From positions 30,851,059 through 30,915,058 of the forward strand of contig NC_066313.1 of the NCBI RefSeq assembly GCF_022539315.1: DNA of 64,000 nt. Reading direction: 5' to 3'. Below the pieces are notes generated by a model, which worked only from the letters and a program-made list of their open reading frames with translations, had not been told where the DNA came from and did no database searches. Source of the DNA: Serinus canaria (Eukaryota > Chordata > Aves > Passeriformes > Fringillidae). This document shows, piece by piece, positions 23,193-36,204 of this stretch. The translations under genes and the position numbers were made by a program. Each line of letters starts with the position of its first letter. Position 1 is the first letter of the stretch.

Positions 23193-24130
23193 AAATGCCA
23201 TATTCAAATATCCAGCAATATATCCAAATCTTCCAAATCTGTTTCTACCAGCCTGATTACCACTAAAATACCAATTCCCTCAAATAAGAAATTCATTGAA
23301 ACTGCAGTAGTCTTTTCTAAAACTTTTTTTTAAAGGCTTATCAAAATCTCTTTAATTGCATATGTCTGCCTTTATTTTGGTTATATCTCTTTCTATTAAC
23401 CTTCCTTTATTTTCCTCATTCCACTCTCTCACCTGTAAGAAACTAGAATTTTGACCACAGTTTACTTCTGAGTCCAGGGGTACACCATTTGTACTGCACA
23501 CACTTTCAACTCAAACACACACTGGATGCTCTTCCATAGTAGGACTTTCCAGAGGGACAAATAAGGTAAGGGACAAAGGTTTAAAGCCTGTTAGTCAAAC
23601 ACATGGACATTTGTTTGTTAATGGCCTAAGCCCTAATACAACTGTTGGCACAGCATAGTGCATTTACATACCACAATATCCACAAAAGGATTAAAAATAA
23701 GTTTAACAAACAAATTGTCACCTTAAATGCAAGAGTGTCAACATTTGGGGATAAGTGCATTACTTTAGATCCAATTACTGAATAAAATAAGGAAAAGAAA
23801 TGTTGACGGAAGACTCTTCCTTTTGTTTACAATGAGTGAGCATCACCAAATAAACTTCTGAGCCAAAGCATCAACTGTCTGCTGAGACCTGATGAGTCTC
23901 CCAGTGATCTGATCCTCTGGTCTCGAAAAGTTAAAAGCAAGCAGCAGAAGCCTTGTCAGTTGCCGTGTACTTGCTGTGACAAACAACTTAGATTGTGAAA
24001 GACACAACTGATGATTGGAGATAAGTCTGAAATGCATCTTGAACTGGCTGTACTTCCACGTATATAGGAGAGCTCATTGTGACCTTTCAGCAATCAAAGG
24101 GGGATTACAAAAAGATTTAGAATGATTTTT
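23193..24130. other. Gene-free sequence
   Basis: AT-rich unique DNA with no recognised repeat family or exon. Confidence 0.5.
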
Positions 24131-24402
24131 GCATGAGAAGGTAGTGATAAGTACGGGGAGGAAAGGTTTTGAACTACAGGAGGGGAGAGTTAGGCTAGAT
24201 GTTAGGATGCAGTTTTTATTCAGAGCGTAAGGAACAGGTTGCCCAGAGAAGCTGTGGATGCCACAATTCTGGGGGTGCTCAAGGCGGGTTGGATGGAGAT
24301 TTAAGCAGCCTGGTCTAGTGGGTGGCATTTCTGCCCATGGCAGTGGGGTTAAACCTAGATGACCTCTTAGATCCCTTTCAACCCAAACCATTATATGATT
24401 GT
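24131..24402 (+). mobile_element. CR1 3' UTR copy, plus strand
   Basis: GGCTAGATGTTAGGATGC, GGAACAGGTTGCCCAGAGAA, GCTGTGGATGCCAC, AGCCTGGTCTAGTGGGTGG, TGCCCATGGCAGTGGGG and TTCAACCCAAACCATTATATG. The tail is shortened to a single imperfect unit. Confidence 0.93.
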
Positions 24403-26929
24403 CTGAAAATATTACTCTCCCTTTGTTAACTGTCCTGAAATTCCTCATGTTGTTATCTGGGGAGAGAAGCCACTAGTCAGGACAAGCCTGGCTATATGCA
24501 GACCTTATCAAGCACAGTCAAAACAAAGGCAGCATCTACAGCGTGAGCAAGAGGAATAATCATGAAATCATACATAAATATATCCCTTTTGCCACAAAGA
24601 AATTTCTGCTCTGGGTCAGACCAATGACTCAATATATTCAGAATACACTCTCTGGAAATCTCAGGCACATGCTGCTTTGAGAAAAATATCAGAAGTCTCT
24701 GACTGTAAAACTCCCTTTATTCTAACAGCTAATGCTTAAATTACACCCTAATGCAGAAGTTTTGTATCCAAAAAGAAGGGAGGTGTGCACACAGCTCAGT
24801 CTTGTCCCAGCACACATTTAGACGGTGGGTAAGGCATGCCCCCACCCAGGGAGTCCAGCTTTTCAAAGCTGTTTTTCTGGCAATATATTTCACAGGCTGC
24901 ATAGCCTTGTGCCAAATTGTCTTCGCCTACTTCTAATTTCTGAGTTTTCTTCCTTATTCCTTTTTTATGGGCTAAGATACTTTGCAACATGTTTTACCTT
25001 GCTTGTGCCATTCCTTATTTTATGCTTGCAGCATATATTGTAATTCTATGAAAACATATCCTACCAAGCCTTGCTCTTTCATGAGTCTTATAGTTTTTAT
25101 ATCCAAGTCAGAAAATTAAAATTTGCTTAGAATGTGCATTTAAATCACATGCCAGGTGAAATGGGTGAAAACCTTCCATGTGGCACAGGAAAGAATATGA
25201 AATAATCTCTTTAAAATAATTAAACATCTCCATTCAGTGTGGCTGTGCTTCTTTTCAAATAAAATGGTTGTAGAGAAACAGAAGCTTGTAGGAGTCAGTC
25301 AACAATCTATGTCTGGTGATTGATGACTTATCTGTTGTGCCTGTTTGAGTAAAAAAAAAAAGTTGTATTTTAAAAACCCTTCCAAATCTCCTTCTACTTG
25401 AACTTGAGAACAGGAAGACATAGCAACCAAAATCTGAACTTACTCTCTTTTGGCAGTCATGAAGCCAGAGGACCTGTGGGCAGAAGACAATTGACAACAA
25501 ACATAAAATGTGGAAAGATTGAGACAATTTTGAAGAGCAACTGTTGTGCACAGGAATATCCTGCATCAACCACTGCACAAGCAATGGTGCCATGGGCAGG
25601 AGTATGGGCAAGACATGGGAATGCTGTACTGGGAAAAATAATTGCAGGCTTCAAATGGAGTCTTAAAGGAAATGGAAATAATCAGAAAACTCAGATATGT
25701 ACCTTTTTATTCATCAAGGAATTCCAAATATTGTAATTAATTAATTAATTAATTAATCTATTAAATTATTATTAATTATTAAATACATAATTGTGATGCA
25801 CAGAAGGAAGCTGGACAAGATTAAGCAGGCTCTGCTTCCACTGTGTTTCAGCACTCACAACCTTGTGTGTGAGCAGACCAGTAAATGAAAGCTTGGGCAC
25901 AGGTATCATTCATTTTATAAGAAGAAAAGCACTTCCACTTCAAAAGCTGTGTGAAGACAAGATACCAGGAATCCATCCTGGGGCAAGGCAGACCAAAGCT
26001 GACTTGGTTTTCAACAGTGCATTTGGGGTTTTGCTTATGGCTCCTAAGATTACTGTTTTGGGCAACTGGCACTCTCAAAGCCTATTGATGCTGGCTTGTG
26101 GTCGGAGTAGGATCCCTCAGTGTCCTTCCTGAGATCCCTGCTGGAACACTGGTTATCATCCTGAGTTTCTACAATGAAGCTCTGATGTGGTGGTCCCTGG
26201 GACCCTCCCTGCATCTCTTTCACTTTTCACTTCCACAATGAAAGTGCTTGGTGCTCACCAGTGATACAAAACCAGGGTGCAAAGAATGGCTCAATTGCTT
26301 GAGGAGAAAGAAAGGTAAAATAGGTAATAAAACTGCAAGCATTATCAGATCACAGGGGTTGCTATTTGGATAGCTGCAATGAAACTTAAGAGTCATAGCA
26401 ATGTAACATCAGCTGCCTCAGAATCAGAGTTTGTTTGCTAAATATCAAAAGTCTGGACATAACAAAGTGAACACCAGTGCCTTTTAGACCAGAAATGTCA
26501 GCTCTGTCTCCTGCCAGCTACCATATCATCCAGGCAGTTTGGACAGCTCTAACATCTTCAGATCAGATGTATCACAATCCGAAACTAAGAACAACACCAA
26601 TGTGCTCTCTAGGCCAGATATGCTTTCACATGAAAATAATAGTTGCCTGTGTTTTATGTGACATTCATTGCAATATTCAGATTACTGAATATTCAGTCCT
26701 TCCTTCATTGAACTTTGCCTATGACTAAATACTTTTTTCCTTCCTGAATGTCTATGGTTTATTACTTCACTTCTTTAGATTTTCTGCCAGCTTTCTTTCA
26801 TTTTGTGTGATATGAATTTGGTGGGGTTTCCCATGTTTAAGCCACTGTCTGCAATCCAGGAACATCAAAAACTCCACACCAAAACCTCCATTGTTTCTTT
26901 GCAATATAACAGAATGATGAATGTAGAAG
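24403..26929. other. Gene-free sequence with a short TTAA-rich microsatellite
   Basis: Tandem TTAA/ATTA repeats occupy 25734-25757, followed by more ATTA-rich DNA to about 25790. Short open frames at 25398-25736 (plus) and 25255-25611 (minus) overlap each other and match no known protein. No exon recognised. Confidence 0.5.
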
Positions 26930-27196
26930 GATGCAATAGGACAAAGAAAAATAGTTCTAAACTAAAACAAGGGGATTTAGACTAGACATTAGGAAAAAGT
27001 TCTTGGAGCATGGTGAGGCACTAGAACAGGTTGCCCAGAGAATGTGATTGCCACATCCCTGGAAGTGTTCAAAGCCAAGATGGATGGGTCTTTGTGTGAT
27101 CTGGTCTAGTGGAAGATGTCTCTGCCAAGGGTAGGGGGTGTAAATATGAGGATTTTTAAGGTTCTTTTCAACCCAAGCCATTCTATGATTCTCTGA
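26930..27196 (+). mobile_element. CR1 3' UTR copy, plus strand
   Basis: TTTAGACTAGACATTAGG, AAAAAGTTCTTGGAGCATGG, GGCACTAGAACAGGTTGCCC, CATCCCTGGAAGTGTTC, GATCTGGTCTAGTGGAAG and TTTTCAACCCAAGCCATTC, ending in TATGATTCTCTGAC. The AGAGAATGTG stretch near 27040 lacks several consensus bases after CCCAGAGA. Confidence 0.93.
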
Positions 27197-30030
27197 CATA
27201 TTTCCAAGTAAAAGTGAGAAGGAAAGAAGTAAAAATGCCCTTATTTCTTTAGAAGACTCTGGGCCAACCTATCCAAACAGAATTGCTTTTTCAAAGCTCA
27301 CAAGAAAAGAGAAAAGAGATAGAAAGTTCTTAAGGGTTTTCCAAGGTGGACCAGATTCAGACAGTTCTGCTGAGGCTCTGGGGTTCATATGTCTTTTTCA
27401 AGGGTTGCTCAAGGCCTCTGAATGAATTGTCCCTGCCTGCTGCTGTGTCCCCAGATGATTAAATCACTTCACTGAATCAGTTGTCTGGGCAGTTTTATAG
27501 ATGCAGCTGTCAACCCCAATAGAGGAAAGGTAACAGCACTCTGTCTCTCAAGCCAAATATTAAGTATGTGCTCTAGGCTCTGAAGTGCTGAAATGCACAG
27601 GCTAACACCATACTGCAGATGCTCCTGGATGGTTGAAGAGCTCATTCCTGTGGTCAGAGTGCTTGGCTGAGTCTTTATGAGCAAGCAGTAGGTGGGTTGA
27701 GGGTATCCTCAGTAGAAGGCTCACGTCATCTATCTCCTGTGACCATGTGTTCATTTTTCTCCAAAAAGGAAGGTGTGATCAAGTTGCAGAGAGTCCTTTG
27801 GTGACCCTGTTCTTTGGGCCAGGTGTCAGGGGATGCACAAATGGGCTCTGTTGCTCCCAGTCAGACATCCATAACAGCATCTTTTTATGCCACTACCATA
27901 TTTGTTTGGACCACTGCAGCTAGACTATTCTGTGTCAAATTGACATGGAAGAGTGTATTAGCAGTTAGGGACAGCAGGCAGCTTCCAGGTAGTTATTGTC
28001 AGCTGTTTCTCTCTGCTTGGTGAGAGCCTCATAGCAGTGATCTCTTTTCAGCCTCAGATGTTGCCTAGCTTTCCAGGAATAAGGCTTTTTTTTCCCCTGA
28101 ATTTCTCTTATCACTACTGCTCATTCACCTGCATAATCCTCTCCTTTTTTGCCTTCTACTCAGAACCTGCAACCAAAAATCTGCCCATGGTTCCAGACTA
28201 AGCATTTTTCAAGTATTATCAGGATACTTCCTTTGACAGATTGCAAGCATGGGGAAGGGAGGCAAGAGAGTTTTGCAAATGCTGTGTAACACAGCATCTC
28301 AGGTGTAAACCCAGTGCCAGTGCTGTAGCACTGCTCCCCACTGCTGCTCATGTTAGTAGAAGTCAGGGAAGGTCCATATAGTTACAAGGATTGAAGAAAA
28401 AAGAAATTCCTATACATTTATAGATATTCTGTATTATATCAGAATTTATGGATACTATACATTATATTAATATATTAAAATATATGTTAAATATTATGTT
28501 GGGAGTTAGTAGAAGGCTAAGGAAATTTAAAGAGAAATAACTCACTGAGAATAGGATAAAATCTGGTAAAGACTTTATCCCATCATCTGGGCAATGGTTG
28601 AAACTAAGTCATATAAAGTAAGACTGGAGCCTTCTGGGATGGAAAGAAGGTGCCCATAGGGCATCCAGCATTGTTCTTGATGAAATATCTCAAAAGACAC
28701 AGGAATAACAACCCTTTTATTTTTTTCTCTCCTTTCCCTTTCACCTGTTGAAATAACTTGTAAGAAACATCAGCATGTTACCTTGGTGACCACTGAGCAG
28801 TGGTCAGTTTCTTCCTGTTTGAAATCATAAGAATTTTTTGCCCATTTTTATGGTTTCTAAATAGTCTATAATCAATAAAATAGGTTATCCCTGTTCCACA
28901 GGGGTCGATGCATGTGAGAGTCAATGGACTCCATTATCTGTGTGACAACATATCCAGAGTAACTCCTATAATCATCTCCCTAAAAAGAGACATTAGGGCA
29001 AATGTAATTCATAAAAGACTCTTCACTGCTCACAACCTCCCAAGGCATGTGCTGTCAAAATTTACTTTCTCATGCAGCCATTTTAAACTTTCTCCTATGA
29101 AAAACCCATACTGGGAATTGCTGGCAATGATGCCTTTGCACCCTGTTACAGGTAACCTTAATCCTTGGCAACACATCTTATCTCTCTTATAGAGAGGTCA
29201 AAGCAGGTGCACAACTGATTGTTTCCATCTTCCCCTGAAAATGCTGACCTAAGAATTATCCTGCAGCCAATCTAAAGGACAGTGTCACTGTCAGGCACTT
29301 TGGAAGTTATCCACAATACAAAGACACAATCCTTGCAGCTCTGTGTCAATATCTCATGCCCTCTGTTTTAAATCTTATCCAAAAGGTAAGGAAGCCCTTC
29401 CCAGAGTAGAGTAATACGGGCCAGATATTATGCAGAAAAAGATGATACATGATCCTGAATTTTTGGTATTAATTTAATTTCTGTCTCTTGTAACTTCTAT
29501 CTGTCTCTTAACTGTTTTCTATAAGTCTGTGCACTGTTTTTTTCTTTCCACTCTTCTCATCTCCCCTGCCCTTCAAAAAGTAGAGGTAACCACTAATATC
29601 TAGAGTTTTATGAGTTTATGACTTCCTGGTACAGGGGAAGACCTGCAGCAATAAATTTCATAAAAAGGCCCAAACATGGACCTAGTTTTGTGTTTCAATT
29701 GGAAATTGGCCCCTGCTAAGCCTCTCCTTAGTCATAACATGTCAATCACTTCTTTCCCTGCTTTTCCTGTACCCAGTCAACACAACTGAACCTGAACACA
29801 GAGTTCCTTCATAGCATCTGTTCACCTCTTCAGGTGTTAATCTTTGTTTTCCTGATCACCCATACTTAATAAAAAGCAGGCATTTTCCTCTATAAATACT
29901 GCTATAGGACGTTCTTCCTCTTAGGACAAAAATCCACAAAGGTGGAAAAGAAAAGGATATTTTTCTCCTGGGTCTAATTACACTTGATGTGTCTTACTTC
30001 TGGGAAAGACAAGAATGAAGACCACAGATT
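27197..30030. other. Gene-free sequence
   Basis: An AT-dense block lies at 28430-28500. The remainder is unique DNA of mixed composition without recognised exons, RNA genes or repeat families. Confidence 0.5.
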
Positions 30031-30298
30031 CAAAGAATAATAGAATCAAAGAATCATAAATCATTAAGGTTGGAAAAAGATTTCCAAGATTATTGAGTCC
30101 ATCTTTTAAACCAGCACCACAGTGGGGATCAATAAACCGTGTCCTCAGGTGTCACACCCACACACCTTCTGGGTATGGCAATCACACCAATTCCCTGGGC
30201 AGCCTATTCCAGTGAGGGAAAACCCTTGCAGTGAAGAAAATTTCCCTAATATCTAGTCTAAACTTCCCCTAGCACAACATGAGGCCATCTGGGGGAAC
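30031..30298 (-). mobile_element. CR1 3' UTR copy, minus strand
   Basis: AATCATAAATCATTAAGG, TTGGAAAAAGATTTCCAAG, TCCCTGGGCAGCCTATTCC, TCCCTAATATCTAGTCTAAAC and CTAGCACAACATGAGGCC are the reverse complement of the CR1 subfamily with the AATCATTAAGGTTGGAAAAG tail. The head side ends near GGGGGAACAC. Confidence 0.9.
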
Positions 30299-30397
30299 AC
30301 ATTGAAGAATGTGTTTTAAGCCCATTTCAGAGGATGTAACTTGTAAAAAAGCTCCTCCCACTGCTGGCTGTGAGCTGGCCATTGAGGCACAGCCATT

Positions 30398-30476
30398 AAA
30401 AGGTTAGGCTTATGGCTGTACTTAATGATTTTGGAGGTTTTTTCCATCCTAAACGTCTCTCTCTATGTTTCTATAA
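30398..30476 (+). mobile_element. CR1 3' tail fragment, plus strand
   Basis: TTAATGATTTTGGAGGTTTT, TTCCATCCTAAACG and TATGTTTCTATAAATC resemble the plus-strand end of a CR1 subfamily with a TTGGAGGTCTTTTCCAACC tail. It lies 100 bp from a minus-strand CR1, and the two 3' ends point away from each other. Confidence 0.65.
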
Positions 30477-32029
30477 ATCAGAAGAAACCTTCAGTCTGGT
30501 AACAGTACAAATACTTTACATTGTTAACCATCGTATTGCACAAAAAAACCCCAACAGCAAAGCAAATCTTTCAGCTCCCTGTGTTGAATAAATGTGAAGA
30601 AAAAAAATAGAAGAAAAATAGAAAAATAGGAAAATGAACTAATCTTTCTGGTGTAAATACCAATAGTAAGATTAGCAATGACATCATCTGTATCTAGGAT
30701 CATCCACTAGGTTGCACACAACATTTTGGGAAGTGTAAGCAAACATATTCTTGTAAATTAGCCAGCAGTAGGTGCCCACACAGTCTCATTAATTCAATGG
30801 AAAAATATTACAAATGTTCTGAAAGAGGTTAATTAAACATTTTATACAAGGATTATAGACTTCACACAAAACACATACCAAGCCTTGAATGTACATAGAG
30901 CTTCATGCAAATTAGACTTAATTTACTATAGGTTTTGTTTCTTTGCCAGACATTAAAAAAGCTGAAATGTTCAAGTCAAATGCAGCCTGTTTATAGGCAA
31001 TAAAGATAATGACGTGGTGAGAATGTAGCCATCCATATTCCAGTGAGAGTGAAAGGCACACAGACTATGTAATAAAGAAAACCCTTTAAGGTTTCAACTC
31101 ACAGTCCCCTAAACCTAAGACAGAAAATTTATCTCCCAGGACACATATTCTTCTTGCACATTATGGGGTTCTGCAATGAAGGGATGCAAATGTAAAAGGA
31201 AAGGGGAAATTTTGCTCCATGTAAAAGACATGTGAGCTGCAAAATATACTGAGAATTATAAACCAGAGATGGATAAGATGGGACTTGTGTGACTCGAACT
31301 AATGATCTCACAGTCTGTATCAACAGCTCTATGGCAATGTAAGCTATAATCAGTTATTTTAATGCCTCAATATTAATTATAAAAACTATTGACAAAAGAA
31401 AGTGGTAATGCATTCTTTTTTTTTTTCCTGTTGAGATTAAATGTTCAAATAATTATCCATGCAATGTTACGGTCAATTATATACACCAGGGCGAGGCAGA
31501 GGGAAGACTTAGAACTTGTTCATGTCATGAGCAAAACTCATTAACCCAGAAGGTTTGGTACTGTTTCTTTACACTAATTTGCCTTGATCTGCTGTGGTGA
31601 CACTGTTCTCTTATGTAAATTATGCCCAGCATAATTAACTGTGTACATTTTTTAATAAGGTTGGTTACATTTTTCTAAGTGGGGCTTTGAGTCACTTGAA
31701 GGTTTTGGAAGGAATTTTTAAAAATAATAGTGAGGTTAGGAAATACCCAGACTGTAAGACTTAAAGGTTGTTTGTACAGTGTTGTTACCCTACAATATAC
31801 ATTATGGGTTCCATAATTCTATCTATATAAGAAAAGGAAGAAAACTGCCAACTATAAAGGAAGAAAACTGCCAGCTCACACGTGCATACCCTGAAAGTGT
31901 TTAAAATCACCTTGCTAACTCACTAAATTAAAGAGAATTGAACCAATTATAGATACTTCTAAAGAAATTTTTTTCTTTCTGGATCCTTCTAATAATAAAG
32001 AAAATGAACAAAAATTCATGAAAATTCAT
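30477..32029. other. Gene-free, TAAT-rich quiet sequence
   Basis: Apart from a possible SINE relic at 31275-31335, no repeats are recognised. An octamer ATGCAAAT occurs at about 30906, and TAAT/ATTA homeodomain-type words are frequent between 31340 and 31660. A duplicated AAGGAAGAAAACTGCC (period 25) lies near 31835-31875. No exon recognised. Confidence 0.45.
31275..31335 (-). repeat. Possible tRNA-derived SINE head or pseudo-tRNA
   Basis: On the minus strand, AGAGCTGTTGATACAG is followed by ATTAGTTCGAGTCAC, which resembles a tRNA A-box tail and a B box (GTTCGAGTC). The acceptor and T-arm stems do not pair, so this is not a functional tRNA. Confidence 0.3.
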
Positions 32030-32060
32030 AAAAAAAAAAAAAAAAGAAAAGAAAAAAAAG
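32030..32060. repeat. A-rich tract
   Basis: A run of A interrupted by single G, beginning after AAAATTCAT repeats. It ends about 65 bp before a plus-strand CR1. Confidence 0.9.
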
Positions 32061-32124
32061 GTGACCGTGCAACTTGAATGTTTCCAGGTAGATGCTTTCT
32101 GGCACCAATTAATTTTTTTTTGTT

Positions 32125-32323
32125 TTCACTGAAAGAGTGGTTAAGCTTCAGAACAGGCTCCCAAAGGAAGTGGTAGAATCACCATCCATGAAAGTGTTAA
32201 AAAAAATAAGTAGATATGGCACTTTTTGATATGCTTTAAATGGGCATGATGGCATTTGGCCAAAGGCTGAATTTGATCTTGGAGCTCTTTTCCAAACCTA
32301 ATAATTCTATAATTCATTCACTC
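32125..32323 (+). mobile_element. CR1 3' UTR copy, plus strand
   Basis: AAGAGTGGTTAAGCTTCAG, AACAGGCTCCCAAAGGAAG, TGGTAGAATCACCATCCATG, AAGTAGATATGGCACTTTTTG, GGGCATGATGGCATTTGGC, TCTTGGAGCTCTTTTCC and AATAATTCTATAATTC match the CR1 subfamily with the GTGTTGG...TTAGAGGTCTTTTCC end. Moderately diverged. Confidence 0.9.
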
Positions 32324-32579
32324 AGGATTATTTGCTTATTTGTTGCTTTATAGAGAGTACACATAATAGTTCATATTTTTTCAGCTTAAGGAAAGTACTT
32401 AACCATTTTTACTCAGGAAATTCCCTGTGGAGCTCTCTAAAATGGTATTTTTGCTGTGTATAAACTCAATTGTTATATTTTTATCTATTTGCCCAAGGAT
32501 TTCAAGACTTTACACTACTCTTAATTAGGCCTCACAGCAAGTTTTTTTCTGGTGAGCACGCAGATGCTTTCAGAGAAAT

Positions 32580-32690
32580 TTTGTACATGGGGAACCTGAA
32601 GCAGAAGGAAATATTTTGGACAAGCTCTCTGTGGCACAGATAAGATTGGAATAAGGTCTACTGACTACTTATCCTGTGTCTCTAAGGCAC
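32580..32690 (-). repeat. MIR-like ancient SINE fragment
   Basis: TTTGTACATGGGGAACCTGAAG followed by GACAAGCTCTCTGTGGCAC and GGTCTACTGACTACTTATCC resembles the reverse complement of an amniote MIR-type SINE (the TTTACAGATGGGGAAACTGAGGC motif, then GGCAGAGC and the reversed tRNA part). Diverged and assigned by eye. Confidence 0.45.
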
Positions 32691-33002
32691 AGCAAACCTT
32701 TTTCAGTACTTCATGTATGGAGAGTCCTAACATAGCAAAGCTGGAGAAAAACCACTGGGGTTCCCAGGCCACTTCTTGCAAAGCCTGTGTTTTAATTAAC
32801 ATTTAGCTAAGGGAACCCATGTGAGTATTTTATGGGCCTAGCTAAAATCCTCCTGCTTGGTGACTGACGATATTGCATCCCTCCTCAGCAGATGGATTAA
32901 ATGGGAGGTATATTGGGATTCAAGTGATGCTCTTGGCTTCAGAATGTTAACTATTTCATACCTGATACAAAACCGATATTATTTCACTTCCCACTGCCTT
33001 TA

Positions 33003-33195
33003 CTACAGAAAGCAGTAGATGGATACGCTGCTCAGAGAAGCTACGGCTGCTTGAAGAATGGAAATGTTCAAGGCCAGGCTGGATGGGGCTCTGAGCAGTG
33101 TGGTCTAGTGGGAAGGTGTCCTTGCTTATGGCACGGGGGTGGGATTAGATGATCTGTAGGGCGCCTTTAAATGAAAAGCATTCTATGATTTTATT
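33003..33195 (+). mobile_element. CR1 3' UTR copy, plus strand
   Basis: GCTGCTCAGAGAAGCTACGG, AATGTTCAAGGCCAGGCTGG, ATGGGGCTCTGAGCAGTG, GTCTAGTGGGAAGGTGTCC and GGATTAGATGATCTGTAGG, ending in GCATTCTATGATTTTATTTA. The 5' end is truncated just before the GCTGCCCAGAG motif. Confidence 0.92.
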
Positions 33196-34138
33196 TACGG
33201 ATATTTTTTGGTGGGCGTGTGGTGGTGGTGAAAGGGGAGAAAGAGCCTTGAATAAATAGAAAGTGGGAAGAGGTAAAACCAAAACCAGTGATCCTGTTGG
33301 ATCTGTCTCCTGTGGCAAATATTTCTGAGAACAGGATGGATAGTGCTATAGGGAATGGCTTATATTCAAAATAATTATAAACTCCTCTACAATTATAATA
33401 TTATGAATAGATTATAACCTAAAAGCTACAGGCAGAAGTGGCAAGCAATATTTTTTACTGAAGGGTGCTGACTCAGGATGGCCAGAACATAGCCAAATTT
33501 ACTCACCCATTTCTGTTACAAACTAATCTCACCCAGGGTAAAAAGCTCAAAAAATAATATTATTTACTTTACTTTTTCAACATTAAAACAATATGTTTTG
33601 ACTTTCCAGTTCAAAGAATTGTTTCTTGCCAAAATTCAGTTCCATTTTTAAAGAGATTTTAAGAAAGGGTAAGGATAGCTTGAAATAAAAGGCCATGTGA
33701 CAGATCAAATTATTTTTTCTGCCTCAAACGTCTGTCAGAAGTTTCTCTACCCACCAATGAATCAAATCTGCATTTTTTAGACCCAAATATGCTCTAAAAA
33801 ATGCATCAAAGGACTGACTAACAAATTATAGAAGGCCTGTAGTAAACGCAATTTGGGATTTAGCACTGGAGGACAGAGTAAGTGAAAGTATGTGGGGAGC
33901 AGGTCAAAAAAAGACTGGGATTGTTTTCTTGTTAAACTGACCTAGTGAAAGCTTAATATTCTGAGAAATCTCTTGAATTGTGATCTCATATAATGGTATT
34001 AAAAACTAAAATGTACAAAGGACTGGAAAAATACAGAATAAGGATCAATCCTGCATTAGGATGTCATAAGAATTAAATAAAATACTTTTCTAGTTTTGCT
34101 TTCTAAACCAATGTATGCCAAACACAAATTAAAAAAAT
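33196..34138. other. Gene-free sequence
   Basis: AT-rich unique DNA lying between two CR1 copies of opposite strand. No exon recognised. Confidence 0.5.
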
Positions 34139-34393
34139 GTCATAGAATCAGAGAATGGTTTGGTTTGAAAGGGACCTTAAGAACCATCTTGTTCCAACCC
34201 ACTGACATGGGCAGGAATACCTTCCCACTAGACCAGGTTGCTCAGAGCCCCATCCAACCTGGCAGTGAGCACTACCAGGGATGGGCATTCACAGTTCTTC
34301 TTGGCAAACCTGCTCCTTCAGCACCCTCAGAGCAAAGGTTTTCTCCCTAATATCCAATCTAAATCTAGCCCCTTTCAGCTCAAAGCCATACAA
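34139..34393 (-). mobile_element. CR1 3' UTR copy, minus strand
   Basis: TCATAGAATCAGAGAATGG, TTTGAAAGGGACCTTAAG, CACTAGACCAGGTTGCTCAG, AGCCCCATCCAACCTGGC, TCCCTAATATCCAATCTAAA and TTTCAGCTCAAAGCC are the reversed CR1 3' UTR. The 84-codon open frame over it is a repeat by-product. Confidence 0.94.
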
Positions 34394-36203
34394 TTAGCTG
34401 CAATAGAAATGTGGCTGCCCCAAGCAGAAGCTGTTTCTAGATTGCATAATCTCTTTGCCATATAACTTGGCCTGCTGACCCCAGCATCTAAGATCTTGGA
34501 AAACTGCCCTGGTTTCTTTGCCCTAAACCCAGCTCCTCAACATGGCAGTAATAAATGTAGACTTCTTCTCTACTAAGCTGTTCACAGTCATCCCTTTAAA
34601 TCTTCTCCGCTATAAACTTGTAGCTGTGCCAAAACCTCCTGCTTAAGGAGATGTAAAATTACACAATTAAAATGATGTAATTGAATTAAATATATGGATG
34701 AATTAAGTTTAATACATAGGAAAACTTCCTAGTGGCAAGAAGCTGACTTCAAAGGGGTTGAACGTGGGTGCAGGGTTTGAGGCACTGGAGAACTGATTCC
34801 TCAGGTAGAGGAAAATGGAAGAGGGCAAAATAAAGTCAAGTTTAATTAGCTGACAGAGTCACATGGGAAGCAGCCATATGGGTCTGTGCAGATACAACAC
34901 TTTGAAGAGAATTAATTGCTTTGACCTGGTTCTGATTGCAGCTGGTAGAGAAGGTAGGATAAGCTTATATTTGGAGAAGCAACTTCAGGGAAGAAAATAC
35001 CAAACCTTGAAAAATGGAGTGACCACAGGAGTCCTAGGGCAGAGAATGACTTAAAAAGCAGCCCATCTTTAAATCCTTAATACAAAACACCTGTAATAAT
35101 TCAGTAATTAGGCTGAATGGTGACATAGAATGGTGACATAAAATTCCCCTACCTCAGACATCTAACCCACCTTCAGCCACAGCATCCGAATCCAGAATGG
35201 TGCTACAACTGCTGTGTCATTGAGGACTTAGCCATATGCAAGTCTCTAAAAACTTCTCACTAAAATAAATCTTCACACACCTTTGTAACTCTTGATTGGC
35301 TTAAAAAGGTGCACACTGCCGTAATGAAGACTGCCTCAGTCTTATGAAGTCTAGCTTATGGTACTACTATTCCCAGCTTTGCCCAAGGTCAGCTCTTCCT
35401 GGCCAGACTGACACTTATGTAAATTGAGATGGCAAGAAAATCAGGCACTATTCCCTCTGCCAGACAATCCAGAAATAATTTTCTCATTAAATTTACTTCT
35501 TCTCACTTACTGGGGTCATTGTACTGTTGTATCTAGCTAAAACAGGAGTGGATGATGCATTGATTGAAACAAAATTATTGTTTAAAATTGGAATCGAAAC
35601 ACTTACACACTCTCTAATGGTCAGGGTATCAGAAAATAGCTTAGTGATATCAATTAGAAACTATATAAGAATTCTCGTAACGAAGGAAGGACTTCTCATA
35701 GAATTTCAATTAAAAACTTAAGCCTATTAGGAGTGGATCAAGTTGAAAGAGCAATTATTGAAGAGTTTTTATGGCTGCTTTTACCAGGTGCCTGGTTTTT
35801 TTTTCCCAGTGGATGAATCCCACCCATTACATCACATATAGCAAGAACAAATCTGATAAGAGAAAAATCTATTCCTAAAGAGCTTAACATTATTAGCATA
35901 TGCTTTTTTGCATATTTAGGGCTCAAACTAATCTTAAACACAGCCTGTTCCTTGTGGCTAGTTTGGTGGATTCTAATTCAATTTCTTGGAGGGGTGGTCT
36001 ATACCACAAATGAGAACACCTAGCCTTTATGTCATTAAAAGACTGCAGAAAACTGCTTTTCAGACCTGGTTCTTCCATGATTTCAGCTTGATTTGTAGTT
36101 TTGGGGTGGGAGGGGTTTTTTTTTTTTTTGCTTTTGGTTTGGTTTTTTTTGTTGTTGATTTTTTCCCAGCAATGTTCTATTAAGAACTTTACTTCTGAAA
36201 AAA
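34394..36203. other. Gene-free sequence
   Basis: Unique DNA with a tandem GGTGACATA duplication (period 13) near 35118-35140 and T-rich DNA at 36117-36165. A 64-codon plus-strand frame at 35527-35721 has no recognised relative. Confidence 0.5.
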
Positions 36204-36204
36204 A

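Noticed and set aside
31275..31335. Functional tRNA gene on the minus strand
   Set aside because: A B-box-like GTTCGAGTC is present, but the acceptor and T-arm stems do not pair; kept only as a possible SINE head.
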